The notes under the pieces: generated by a model
Told to the model about the DNA's origin: nothing
The model's database searches: none
The model's input: the letters and a program-made list of their open reading frames with translations, nothing else
Part shown: in pieces, positions 1 to 5,906 of the stretch
Layout: every line of letters begins with the position of its first letter
Numbering within the stretch: position 1 is the stretch's first letter
Program-made: the position numbers and the translations under genes
Source: Francisellaceae bacterium
GTDB taxonomy: Bacteria > Pseudomonadota > Gammaproteobacteria > Berkiellales > Berkiellaceae
DNA length: 8,951 nucleotides
Direction: 5' to 3'
Assembly (NCBI GenBank): GCA_023266415.1
Contig: JAHFQG010000044.1
Coordinates: forward strand, 1-8,951

Positions 1-1
1 A

Positions 2-445
2 CAGTGTTACCGACACATTCCTCTGCTACCCAAAGCTCCCCAAAAAATACGATGGACGTGGGCGCATACCCGGGCTATTTTGCGTATCACACCCGAAGAA
101 GCCATTTTGCGTTTGCAAAAACGGGGAGATGATGCGGGCATTTTACAACAAATCCAAAAATGCGCTGCTTTACCAAAGCATGAATCGTTAGCCATTATTC
201 AAGAATTAGCGCCCCATGTGCGGGCCAATTTAGTATTTGGGGATAAAACATCCGGGTTTACGCGACATATGATTAAAGCCTCGCTACCTATTGTATTTTT
301 AACCAGTGATTTATCGGGTTGGCCCAATTATGTGCCTCCCAAAGAGAAGTGTTCTAAAAACGATGCCCGGCCGATCCGGTCGGATCTGCAAATTGACCCA
401 ACGCCCTTTTTACCCGCCATTCGAGCCCATCGGTATCGAACCTAA
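2..445 (+). CDS. tus: Tus/Ter-family replication terminus-binding protein, C-terminal part (5' end outside window)
   Basis: The frame is open from the first base, so the gene starts upstream; 147 residues are visible up to TAA at 443-445. A TTG at 80 is not a convincing start because homology runs through it. From memory of E. coli Tus, several blocks align in order. YR-x-(I/L) followed by a conserved WA (visible residues 3-6 and 20-21) matches Tus Y156-R157 and W172-A173; Ala173 is known to matter for Ter DNA binding. An EE-x(3)-L-x-L-x-K-like helix follows. AALP (55-58) matches Tus 220-223, and a GD pair plus His (80-89) matches the strand region around Gln250. A Pro/Arg-rich C-terminus ends in PAIRAHRY, resembling the Tus end PRLHLY. 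Members bind Ter sites and block the replicative helicase in one direction. The lock residues equivalent to Phe140 and His144 lie upstream of the window. Overall identity is low, so the family call is likely but function at a Ter site is inference. Confidence 0.65.
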   Translation, partial: QCYRHIPLLPKAPQKIRWTWAHTRAILRITPEEAILRLQKRGDDAGILQQIQKCAALPKHESLAIIQELAPHVRANLVFGDKTSGFTRHMIKASLPIVFLTSDLSGWPNYVPPKEKCSKNDARPIRSDLQIDPTPFLPAIRAHRYRT

Positions 446-446
446 T

Positions 447-1202
447 TTAAATTTTTTCTCGTCGTTTTTTCAGCATATTTTTTCGACGACGCCAACGAAA
501 TAAACCCAGAAGTGGACCAGACAGGGCATAGGAGAAAAAGATACCAAATAACACGGTGGCGGGATCTAATGCAACAAACACAAATCCCAGCAAAATGACC
601 AACACAGCCACAAAAGGCACTTTATTTCTTAGATGTAAGTCTTTGAAACTATGGAATAAAATGTTAGAAACCATGAGTAGGCCCATAAAAATGGTTGTGC
701 CTGAAGCAAAGAGGTGTAGTATGGGGGTGCTTACTTCATACAAGGTAAATACCCATATCATCCCTGCCACAACACCTGCAGCGGCAGGACAAGGCATGCC
801 CACAAAAAATCGTTTATCGAGTTTTTGGCCCATCTGACTGTTAAAACGTGCTAAGCGTAAAGCCGTGGCCGCGGTATAGAAAAACGCAATTAGCCAACCA
901 ATTTTTCCTAAGTTATCTAACCCCCATTGATATACCACCAAACTGGGGGCCAGACCAAAATTGACAATATCAGACAAACTGTCGTATTCTGCTCCGAATT
1001 TTGTTTGGGTGTTAGTTAACCGAGCCACTCTTCCGTCTAAGGTATCCATCACCATGGCAACAAAAATGGCCATGGCTGCTAATTCAAAATCGGCATTCAT
1101 AGCAGCGACGATGGCGTAAAAACCCGCAAACAGAGCCCCTGTCGTCAGTAAGTTAGGGAGTATGTATACCCCTCGTCGAACATTTTTAAATTTGCGTTCC
1201 AT
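447..1202 (-). CDS. pssA: CDP-diacylglycerol--serine O-phosphatidyltransferase (small membrane type)
   Basis: Makes phosphatidylserine from CDP-diacylglycerol and L-serine, the committed step to phosphatidylethanolamine, at the inner membrane. The 251-residue protein carries the complete CDP-alcohol phosphotransferase signature: D53-x2-D56-G57-x2-A60-R61-x8-G70-x3-D74-x3-D78, whose aspartates bind metal and catalyse transfer. Hydrophobic segments lie near residues 13-35, 40-53, 101-115, 138-155, 163-182, 195-211 and 215-236, and the tail (237-250) is strongly basic and likely cytoplasmic. RLARFN (116-121) and GMPCPAAAG (135-143) are typical of the PssA subgroup rather than PgsA. The ATG start has AAGGA at 1211-1215, 8 nt upstream. 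It is divergent from the DUF3579 gene and convergent with the Tus-like gene, with one base between the two stop codons. It is not the PLD-type PssA of enterics. Confidence 0.95.
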   Translation of the reverse strand: MERKFKNVRRGVYILPNLLTTGALFAGFYAIVAAMNADFELAAMAIFVAMVMDTLDGRVARLTNTQTKFGAEYDSLSDIVNFGLAPSLVVYQWGLDNLGKIGWLIAFFYTAATALRLARFNSQMGQKLDKRFFVGMPCPAAAGVVAGMIWVFTLYEVSTPILHLFASGTTIFMGLLMVSNILFHSFKDLHLRNKVPFVAVLVILLGFVFVALDPATVLFGIFFSYALSGPLLGLFRWRRRKNMLKKRREKI

Positions 1203-1203
1203 G

Positions 1204-1233
1204 TTTCAATTCCTTTGGCTAATACCCTATAAT
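1204..1233 (+). promoter_or_regulatory. Candidate sigma-70 promoter for the DUF3579 gene
   Basis: A perfect TATAAT -10 box lies at 1228-1233 in the 72-bp divergent gap. The -35 is weak: TTCAAT at 1205-1210 (17-bp spacing) or TTTCAA at 1204-1209 (18 bp). Initiation about 7 nt after the -10 would leave a leader of roughly 35 nt before the ATG at 1275. Opposite-strand TATAGA/TATAGG hexamers in the same gap could serve pssA, but none has a good -35. Confidence 0.45.
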
Positions 1234-1274
1234 CACTCTATACGCGATTGAAAATACAAATATCTAGGTGCTGT

Positions 1275-1604
1275 ATGTCCACGCTTCCGATAGATAAGCT
1301 TATTGTGGAAGGCATGATCCAAGACGGCACCCTGTTTCGACCCAGCGACTGGGCAGAGCGAATGAGCGGTAATTTATCGACTTTCAAGAATCAACGTATT
1401 CATTATTCACCTTTGTTGTACCCCTGTCGCCTGAAGGGTGTCACCTGTTTGGTAGTAGATATGTCTTTGCAAGAAAGCAATGTTGAGCTATTTCAACAAA
1501 TTATAGATTTTGCTACCACAAACAAATTATCACTGCGATATCCAAAGATACATAACACACCCCCACCCTGCCCTCCCCCGCCTGCGGGGGAGGGGATAAA
1601 ATAA
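1275..1604 (+). CDS. DUF3579 family protein
   Basis: A small soluble protein of 109 residues matching the proteobacterial DUF3579 family, whose function is unknown. Hallmarks are the FRPSDWAERMSG block (21-32), the RIHYSPLLYP block (41-50), the GVTCLVVDMSL strand (55-65) and a final helix with IIDFATTNKLSL (76-87). I chose the ATG at 1275, with AGGTG at 1266-1270 four bases upstream. An in-frame TTG at 1248 would add nine residues outside the family core and has no ribosome site I can see. No signal peptide or membrane segment is visible. The last ~16 residues, rich in proline (PPPCPPPPAGEG), are encoded by a GC-rich palindrome and are unlikely to be part of the domain. The gene is divergent from pssA and convergent with fabF. 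Confidence 0.8.
   Translation: MSTLPIDKLIVEGMIQDGTLFRPSDWAERMSGNLSTFKNQRIHYSPLLYPCRLKGVTCLVVDMSLQESNVELFQQIIDFATTNKLSLRYPKIHNTPPPCPPPPAGEGIK
1571..1594. repeat. GC-rich perfect palindrome inside the 3' end of the DUF3579 gene
   Basis: CCCTCCCCCGC (1571-1581) and its exact complement GCGGGGGAGGG (1584-1594) form an 11-bp stem around a 2-nt centre. The surrounding composition (runs of C, then G) differs sharply from the rest of the gene and resembles dispersed palindromes seen in many bacterial genomes. ATAAC occurs at 1552-1556 and again at 1601-1605, flanking 44 bp that contain the palindrome. No U-tract follows on either strand, so it is not a standard intrinsic terminator. Confidence 0.75.
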
Positions 1605-1610
1605 CCCCGC

Positions 1611-1637
1611 GTGCTTGTTCCGTCCGTGGTCAAGCAC
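1611..1637 (-). other. Inverted repeat across the fabF stop codon, possible weak terminator
   Basis: GTGCTTG (1611-1617) and CAAGCAC (1631-1637) form a 7-bp stem with a 13-nt loop in the mRNA end of fabF; the stop codon lies at the stem. In the fabF direction it is followed by GCGGGG and then TTATTTTAT, only a broken T-rich tract. It may end the fab operon, but the evidence is weak. Confidence 0.35.
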
Positions 1638-2874
1638 ATCCAAAAATAAGGGCGCCGTTAGTGCCTCCGAATCCAAATGAGTTAGACAAACAAGTACGAA
1701 TTTTTGAAGAACGTGCCTTGTGGGGCGTGTAGTCCAAATCACATTCTGGATCGGGTGTCTCTAGGTTGATGGTAGGCGGGATAACAGAATGTTGTATGGC
1801 TAACACAGAAATAATCGCTTCCAATGCCCCTGCCGCCCCCAGTAAATGCCCCGTCATAGACTTGGTTGAGCTAATGGCCACATGGTAAGCGTGTTTTCCT
1901 AAGGCCCGTTTGATGGCCAAGGTTTCACAAAAATCGTTCAATTTGGTAGATGTACCATGCGCATTGATATAGTCGATGTCAGTTGGGGCTAATCCGGCGT
2001 CTTTCAATGCCGCAGTGATACAAGAGGCCGCTCCAGAACCATCTTCGGTTGGGCTGGTCATGTGATAAGCATCACCACTCATCCCAAACCCCAATAATTC
2101 ACCCAAAATGGATGCTCCGCGGGCTTTGGCATGATCATACGACTCCAACACCATGACACCAGCCCCATCCCCCAACACAAAACCATCGCGGTTGAGGTCG
2201 AAGGGGCGAGAAGCACGGCTGGGCTCGTCGTTGTGAATGGAAAGCGCTCGTAAGGCAGCAAAACCACCCACCCCCAATGGCGTGGTGGCATATTCCGCCC
2301 CCCCAGCCACCATGACGTCAGCTTCTTCATAAGCAATCATACGAGCCGCCAAACCAATGCTGTGGGCTCCCGTGGTACACGCCGTGGCCACAGCCAAATT
2401 GGGACCTTTGAAGCCATGATAAATGGCCACATGCCCTGCAATAAGGTTAATAATGGAAGCCGGAATAAAAAAAGGAGAAATTCGACGCGGGCCATTTTCA
2501 AGCAGTGCCTGACAATTTTTTTCGATGGTGTTAATGCCTCCAATACCCGAGCCAATGAGTACCCCAATACGTTCAGCGTGTTCGGGGCTTTCTACCTTCA
2601 ATTTTGCGTGCCGGATGGCCTGATTAGCCGCACTAACACCGTATTGAATAAAAATATCCATTTTACGGGCATCTTTGGCATCGATGCCTTGAGCAACGGG
2701 ATCAAAATTGGGGACAGTGGCTGAAATACGGGTGGTGTAGGCACTGGCGTCGAAATGCGCGATGGATCGGACCCCGCTTTGGCCGGTAATGAGCCCTTGC
2801 CACAGGGTATCGACATCTAATCCCAAGGGAGAAACAGCCCCCAAACCCGTAATAACAACCCGACGTCCTTTCAT
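1630..2874 (-). CDS. fabF: 3-oxoacyl-[acyl-carrier-protein] synthase II
   Basis: Condenses malonyl-ACP with acyl-ACP during chain elongation; also the enzyme that usually lengthens palmitoleate to cis-vaccenate. The protein is 414 residues, as expected for the family. The thiolase-fold catalytic residues are all present: nucleophile C166 in TACTTGA, H306 in NAHGTST, K338 in SSTKSM and H343 in TGHLLGAAGA. The C-terminal NSFGFGGTNG loop (398-406) is intact. I chose the ATG at 2874 because MKGRRVVITGLG is the canonical N-terminus; the frame is open further upstream but only by overlapping acpP. The acpP stop is 4 nt upstream, so translational coupling is likely. It is the last gene of the operon; pabC and mltG, often next in gammaproteobacteria, are not here. 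Confidence 0.97.
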   Translation of the reverse strand: MKGRRVVITGLGAVSPLGLDVDTLWQGLITGQSGVRSIAHFDASAYTTRISATVPNFDPVAQGIDAKDARKMDIFIQYGVSAANQAIRHAKLKVESPEHAERIGVLIGSGIGGINTIEKNCQALLENGPRRISPFFIPASIINLIAGHVAIYHGFKGPNLAVATACTTGAHSIGLAARMIAYEEADVMVAGGAEYATTPLGVGGFAALRALSIHNDEPSRASRPFDLNRDGFVLGDGAGVMVLESYDHAKARGASILGELLGFGMSGDAYHMTSPTEDGSGAASCITAALKDAGLAPTDIDYINAHGTSTKLNDFCETLAIKRALGKHAYHVAISSTKSMTGHLLGAAGALEAIISVLAIQHSVIPPTINLETPDPECDLDYTPHKARSSKIRTCLSNSFGFGGTNGALIFGCA

Positions 2875-2878
2875 AGGG

Positions 2879-3115
2879 TTAGCCTGTGCGATCGGTGATG
2901 AATGTGACGGCTTCTTGAACGGTGGTAATACGTTCAGCTTCTTCATCAGGAATTTCGATATCGAATTCTTCTTCGAAGGCCATGACGAGTTCGACGGTAT
3001 CGAGAGAGTCAGCACCCAGGTCGTCTACAAATTTGGAGCTGAGTTTGACTTTGTCGCGCTCTAGGCCCAGTTGCTCTACCACGATGTCCATAACTCGATC
3101 TTGAATGCTGCTCAT
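2879..3115 (-). CDS. acpP: Acyl carrier protein
   Basis: A 78-residue acidic carrier that holds growing acyl chains on 4'-phosphopantetheine. The attachment serine is S37 in the [13 protein letters not shown] motif, followed by the acidic helix II ([14 protein letters not shown]) that fab enzymes recognise. Length and sequence are normal. The ATG has AGAGGA (3123-3128) 7 nt upstream. It lies between fabG and fabF, the usual place, but is separated from fabG by 147 bp holding two hairpins and a possible separate promoter; that would fit its need for higher expression than its neighbours (inference). Confidence 0.98.
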   Translation of the reverse strand: MSSIQDRVMDIVVEQLGLERDKVKLSSKFVDDLGADSLDTVELVMAFEEEFDIEIPDEEAERITTVQEAVTFITDRTG

Positions 3116-3164
3116 GTTCTATTCCTCTGTTTAACGAAACAATCCCAAAAGGGGTCCTTTGACC

Positions 3165-3193
3165 TTCAAATGCTAACAAAATTACGCTTTCAA
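3165..3193 (-). promoter_or_regulatory. Weak candidate promoter for acpP-fabF
   Basis: On the minus strand TTGAAA (3188-3193) is a fair -35 with a 17-bp spacer to TTTGAA (3165-3170), a poor -10. It lies about 50 bp upstream of the acpP start and downstream of both hairpins, so it would supply acpP independently of fabG read-through. The match is weak. Confidence 0.25.
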
Positions 3194-3206
3194 TACTAGG
3201 CCCTAC

Positions 3207-3226
3207 GGGCGAGGCACGCCTCGCCC
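3207..3226. repeat. REP-like palindrome between fabG and acpP
   Basis: GGGCGAGGC (3207-3215) and GCCTCGCCC (3218-3226) form a perfect 9-bp stem around AC. The palindrome is bracketed by direct CTAC copies at 3203-3206 and 3227-3230. The sequence resembles the widespread GTAGGGGCG...CGCCC class of dispersed intergenic palindromes. No second copy is in this window. Confidence 0.7.
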
Positions 3227-3241
3227 CTACAACAGTGACAC

Positions 3242-3264
3242 CCCAGCGAAAGCTGGGTTTTTTT
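3242..3264 (+). terminator. Terminator-like hairpin oriented against the fab operon
   Basis: CCCAGC (3242-3247), a GAAA tetraloop and GCTGGG (3252-3257) are followed by seven T residues (3258-3264) on the + strand. The form is a textbook intrinsic terminator, but only for rightward transcription; no rightward gene lies just upstream. In the operon direction the same DNA gives a hairpin with A residues before it and no U-tract after it, so fabG-to-acpP read-through should not be stopped. The T-tract overlaps the fabG stop codon (3263-3265). The CCCAGCGAAAGCTGGG core also resembles a common dispersed repeat. Confidence 0.5.
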
Positions 3265-3985
3265 ACAGTAAACCTCCATTCACATGCAGCGTTTCTCCAG
3301 TTATATAGCTAGCTTCATCTGATATCAAAAATCCCACCGCCGCCGCAATATCCGCTGGTTTTCCCATGCGTGGAATGGGAATATTATTGATTAAACTGGC
3401 TTTTTGCTCTTCGGTTAAACCAGACGTCATATCGGTTTCAATAAACCCAGGCGCGATCACATTCACCGTAATACCCCGAGAACCAATTTCTTTGGCCAGG
3501 GCTTTAGAAAAACCAACCACCCCTGCTTTTGCAGCGCAATAATTCACTTGCCCAGGATTGCCTGAAAAACTAACAATGGAACCGATACTGACAATACGTC
3601 CAAAGCGAGCTTTTATCATGCCTTTTAAGCAAGCTTGGGTGAGTTTGAACACCCCCGTGAGGTTAGTGTCGATCACCAATTGCCATTGTTCATCCTTCAT
3701 GCGCACTAACAAGTTATCTTGGGTGATACCAGCATTATTAATGAGGACACACGGAGCACCCCACTTACTTTCGACATGAGACAGCACCGACTGAATGTTA
3801 TCAAAATCAGCCACATTGAGTACCACACCCTCCCCGTGCCCATCATTTTGGATATACGTTGTAATAGCTTCTGCACCCGCAGAGGTGGTGGCTGTCCCAA
3901 TAACGGTATAATTTAAAGTTAATAATTTTTTTAGGATGGCAGCACCAATACCCCGTGATGCACCAGTGAGTAAAGCTATTTTCAT
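3263..3985 (-). CDS. fabG: 3-oxoacyl-[acyl-carrier-protein] reductase
   Basis: NADPH-dependent reduction of 3-ketoacyl-ACP to 3-hydroxyacyl-ACP in each elongation cycle. It is a classical short-chain dehydrogenase of 240 residues. The cofactor loop is TGASRGIG (7-14) and NNAG is at 83-86. The catalytic residues are N108, S136, Y149 and K153 (YCAAK). The PGFIETDMT loop (179-187) and C-terminal HVNGG are typical of FabG. The N-terminus is a few residues shorter than in E. coli (MKIALLTG), but no earlier start codon is near. The ATG overlaps the fabD stop as ATGA, with GGAG in the fabD 3' end as ribosome site, implying coupled translation. Confidence 0.96.
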   Translation of the reverse strand: MKIALLTGASRGIGAAILKKLLTLNYTVIGTATTSAGAEAITTYIQNDGHGEGVVLNVADFDNIQSVLSHVESKWGAPCVLINNAGITQDNLLVRMKDEQWQLVIDTNLTGVFKLTQACLKGMIKARFGRIVSIGSIVSFSGNPGQVNYCAAKAGVVGFSKALAKEIGSRGITVNVIAPGFIETDMTSGLTEEQKASLINNIPIPRMGKPADIAAAVGFLISDEASYITGETLHVNGGLL

Positions 3986-4917
3986 GTTATAATCTCCAAA
4001 ACGCTTTGTAATGTTTCTTCATTGAAAGCAGGTAAGGCCATCATGGCTGGCACAATACGTTTGTTTAATCCACATAATACCTTGCCTGGCCCCAGCTCTA
4101 ACAAAGTATCCACCCCGTCGGCAGATAAATATTGAATGGTATCTACCCAGCGTACGGGGGAATAAAGCTGCTGTTGTAATACGGATTGTATCTCAGCGGG
4201 GGAGGTATGGGAGGCAACATCCACATTATGAATAATGGGGATACGGGGAGTATGCCAGGTGAGTTCTTGCATAAACTGCCCTAATAGGCGAGCGGCATCT
4301 TTCATGAGGACACAATGAGAAGGCACGCTCACAGGCAATAACAACACCCGTTTGGCACCTGCTTCTTGGAGAGCCGCCATGGCCCGCAAAACGGCTTCTT
4401 TATGACCTGCTATCACGGTTTGACCTATGGCGTTAAAATTGACGGGCGCCACCACTTGCCCTTGTGCCATTTTCTGGCATATTTCCATAATAAGTGCGTT
4501 ATCCTCTAAGCCCAAAACAGCGGCCATTGCCCCTATTCCGGCTGGAACTGCCTGTTGCATAAGACGACCACGCTGTTGCACCAACAACAAAGCATCTGCA
4601 AAACTTAAGATTTCCGCGGCCACCAAGGCAGTATATTCCCCCAAACTATGTCCAGCCAGATAAGTGGGGCGAAAAGCGGAAAAGTGAATCAAGCGACGCC
4701 AGATGGCCACACATGTGGTGAGCAGAGCGGGCTGGGTATATTCAGTGTCAGCCAGTTGGTGATTGGGGTCGGTTTGGACCAAAACTTGCATATTGTAATG
4801 TAGTGTATCGCTGGCTTCCTCGAAAGTACGTTGTACGTCTTCTTGGTGGTTGAGGAGATCGTCACTCATGCCAACGGATTGTGATCCTTGGCCGGGAAAC
4901 ACGCATGCCCATGTCAT
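3982..4917 (-). CDS. fabD: Malonyl-CoA--ACP transacylase
   Basis: Moves the malonyl group from CoA to AcpP, supplying FabH and FabF. The 311-residue protein has the oxyanion-hole FPGQGSQ (7-13), the nucleophile elbow GHSLGEY with S91, and the catalytic partner H201 in VPSHCVLM. NFNAIGQTVIAGH (160-172) and LELGPGKVL (273-281) are further family blocks. I chose the ATG at 4917 (MTWACVFPGQG); the frame stays open upstream, but only inside fabH. The start is preceded by a strong TAAGGAG, 6 nt away, whose TAA is the fabH stop. The 3' end overlaps fabG by 4 nt. Confidence 0.97.
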   Translation of the reverse strand: MTWACVFPGQGSQSVGMSDDLLNHQEDVQRTFEEASDTLHYNMQVLVQTDPNHQLADTEYTQPALLTTCVAIWRRLIHFSAFRPTYLAGHSLGEYTALVAAEILSFADALLLVQQRGRLMQQAVPAGIGAMAAVLGLEDNALIMEICQKMAQGQVVAPVNFNAIGQTVIAGHKEAVLRAMAALQEAGAKRVLLLPVSVPSHCVLMKDAARLLGQFMQELTWHTPRIPIIHNVDVASHTSPAEIQSVLQQQLYSPVRWVDTIQYLSADGVDTLLELGPGKVLCGLNKRIVPAMMALPAFNEETLQSVLEIIT

Positions 4918-4923
4918 GGAAGG

Positions 4924-4930
4924 CTCCTTA
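4924..4930 (-). promoter_or_regulatory. Ribosome binding site of fabD fused with fabH stop
   Basis: TAAGGAG on the minus strand: the fabH stop TAA forms the first three bases of a strong Shine-Dalgarno site 6 nt before the fabD ATG. It fixes the fabD start and favours coupled translation. Confidence 0.8.
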
Positions 4931-5893
4931 ATACCGAATGAGCGCCGCACCCCAGGTAAGCCCAGCGCCAAAAGCTTCAAGTAATAAATTTTGTCCGCGT
5001 TGAACACGGCCGTCTCGCACAGCAGCATCGAGCGCTAGGGGAATGGAGGCACTGGAGGTATTGCCTTGGTGGGCAATGGTACGTACCACACGATCGAGGG
5101 GTAAATTGAGTTTGGCGGCAGTGGCATCGATGATGCGATTATTGGCTTGGTGGGGGATGAGCCAGTCTATTTGATCAGAGGTCATCTGGTGATGTTCCAT
5201 GACGTGTTGTACCAATTCTTCTAATTTAGTCACAGCGGTTTTAAATACTTTTTTGCCATCCATAAAGACAGCCCCTTTTGAAAAGGTATCTTGTCCGTAG
5301 TATTGTACTTGAGGATTACGGGCTTGTAAGAGCGCCCAGTATTGGCCATCGGCATACAGATGGGTAGATAAGATACCGGGTTCTTCGCTGGCTTGGAGGA
5401 CCACGGCGCCTGCCCCATCACCAAACAAGACGCAGGTAGTACGGTCGTTCCAATCCATGAGGCGGGACATCATTTCGGCCCCCACCAACAGGATGGTTTT
5501 GGCGGTACCCGCTTTAATAAACTGGTCGGCCACACCTAACCCATATACAAAGCCGGAGCAAGCGGCGTTCATGTCGAAGGCGGGGCAATGAGCGCCTAAG
5601 CGTTGTTGAAGTTGGCAGCTCATAGCGGGCATGAAGTAATCTGGGGTACCACTGGTTAGAATGATGAGATCGAGTGTTTCGGGGGCAATATGGGCACTTT
5701 CGATGGCTTTAAGAGCGGCTTCATAGGCCAAATCGAGGGTGGATTGGTTGGGGGCGGCGCGATGGCGGGAGTGGATCCCTGTACGTTCTACGATCCAGTC
5801 GTGGCTGGTTTCGACAATTTTTTCTAAATCGTGATTGGTTAATTCTTCTGTGGGCAGGTAAGAACCGGTACCCAGGATTCTGCTGTATACCAC
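4928..5893 (-). CDS. fabH: 3-oxoacyl-[acyl-carrier-protein] synthase III
   Basis: Starts fatty-acid synthesis by condensing acetyl-CoA with malonyl-ACP. The 321-residue protein has the full triad: C112 in NAACSGF, H248 in IPHQANNRI and N278 in AHQGNTSSASIP. The C-terminal LLLEAFGAGLTWGAALIRY is the usual FabH end. The initiation codon is GTG (5891-5893); the next residues VYSRILGTGSYLP match the normal FabH beginning, so a later start would remove core structure. TAAGGA lies 7 nt upstream and includes the plsX stop codon. Confidence 0.97.
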   Translation of the reverse strand: MVYSRILGTGSYLPTEELTNHDLEKIVETSHDWIVERTGIHSRHRAAPNQSTLDLAYEAALKAIESAHIAPETLDLIILTSGTPDYFMPAMSCQLQQRLGAHCPAFDMNAACSGFVYGLGVADQFIKAGTAKTILLVGAEMMSRLMDWNDRTTCVLFGDGAGAVVLQASEEPGILSTHLYADGQYWALLQARNPQVQYYGQDTFSKGAVFMDGKKVFKTAVTKLEELVQHVMEHHQMTSDQIDWLIPHQANNRIIDATAAKLNLPLDRVVRTIAHQGNTSSASIPLALDAAVRDGRVQRGQNLLLEAFGAGLTWGAALIRY

Positions 5894-5900
5894 GCTGAGT

Positions 5901-5906
5901 TCCTTA
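5901..5906 (-). promoter_or_regulatory. Ribosome binding site of fabH fused with plsX stop
   Basis: TAAGGA on the minus strand: the plsX stop TAA and the fabH Shine-Dalgarno share bases, 7 nt before the GTG start. Supports the unusual GTG start and coupling of plsX with fabH. Confidence 0.75.

Noticed and set aside
373..386. GATCCG-GT-CGGATC inverted repeat
   Set aside because: A 6-bp stem inside coding sequence with no T-tract or second copy; easily chance.
429..446. GGTTCGATACC on the minus strand, resembling a tRNA T-arm
   Set aside because: The flanking bases do not pair as a T-stem, there is no acceptor or anticodon arm, and it lies in the coding end of the Tus-like gene.
459..489. TCGTCG...CGACGA inverted repeat with nearby T-runs, possible terminator of the Tus-like gene
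   Set aside because: The 19-nt loop and short stem are weak, and the bases encode the basic tail of PssA; no proper stem plus T-tract arrangement.
2875..3015. 47-residue N-terminal extension of FabF
   Set aside because: It fully overlaps acpP in another frame, has no FabF homology, and the canonical start lies 4 nt after the acpP stop.
2362..3104. Long open frames on the + strand opposite fabF and acpP
   Set aside because: They mirror highly conserved genes, show no recognisable domain and have no ribosome sites; they are antisense shadows.
4918..5028. 37-residue N-terminal extension of FabD
   Set aside because: It lies inside the conserved 3' end of fabH; the ATG at 4917 has a strong ribosome site and matches the family N-terminus.
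5203..5218. GTGTTGTACCAATTCT, partly like the E. coli Ter core, tempting beside a Tus-like gene
   Set aside because: Only about half of the consensus positions match, and it encodes a normal stretch of FabH; a chance match is enough to explain it.
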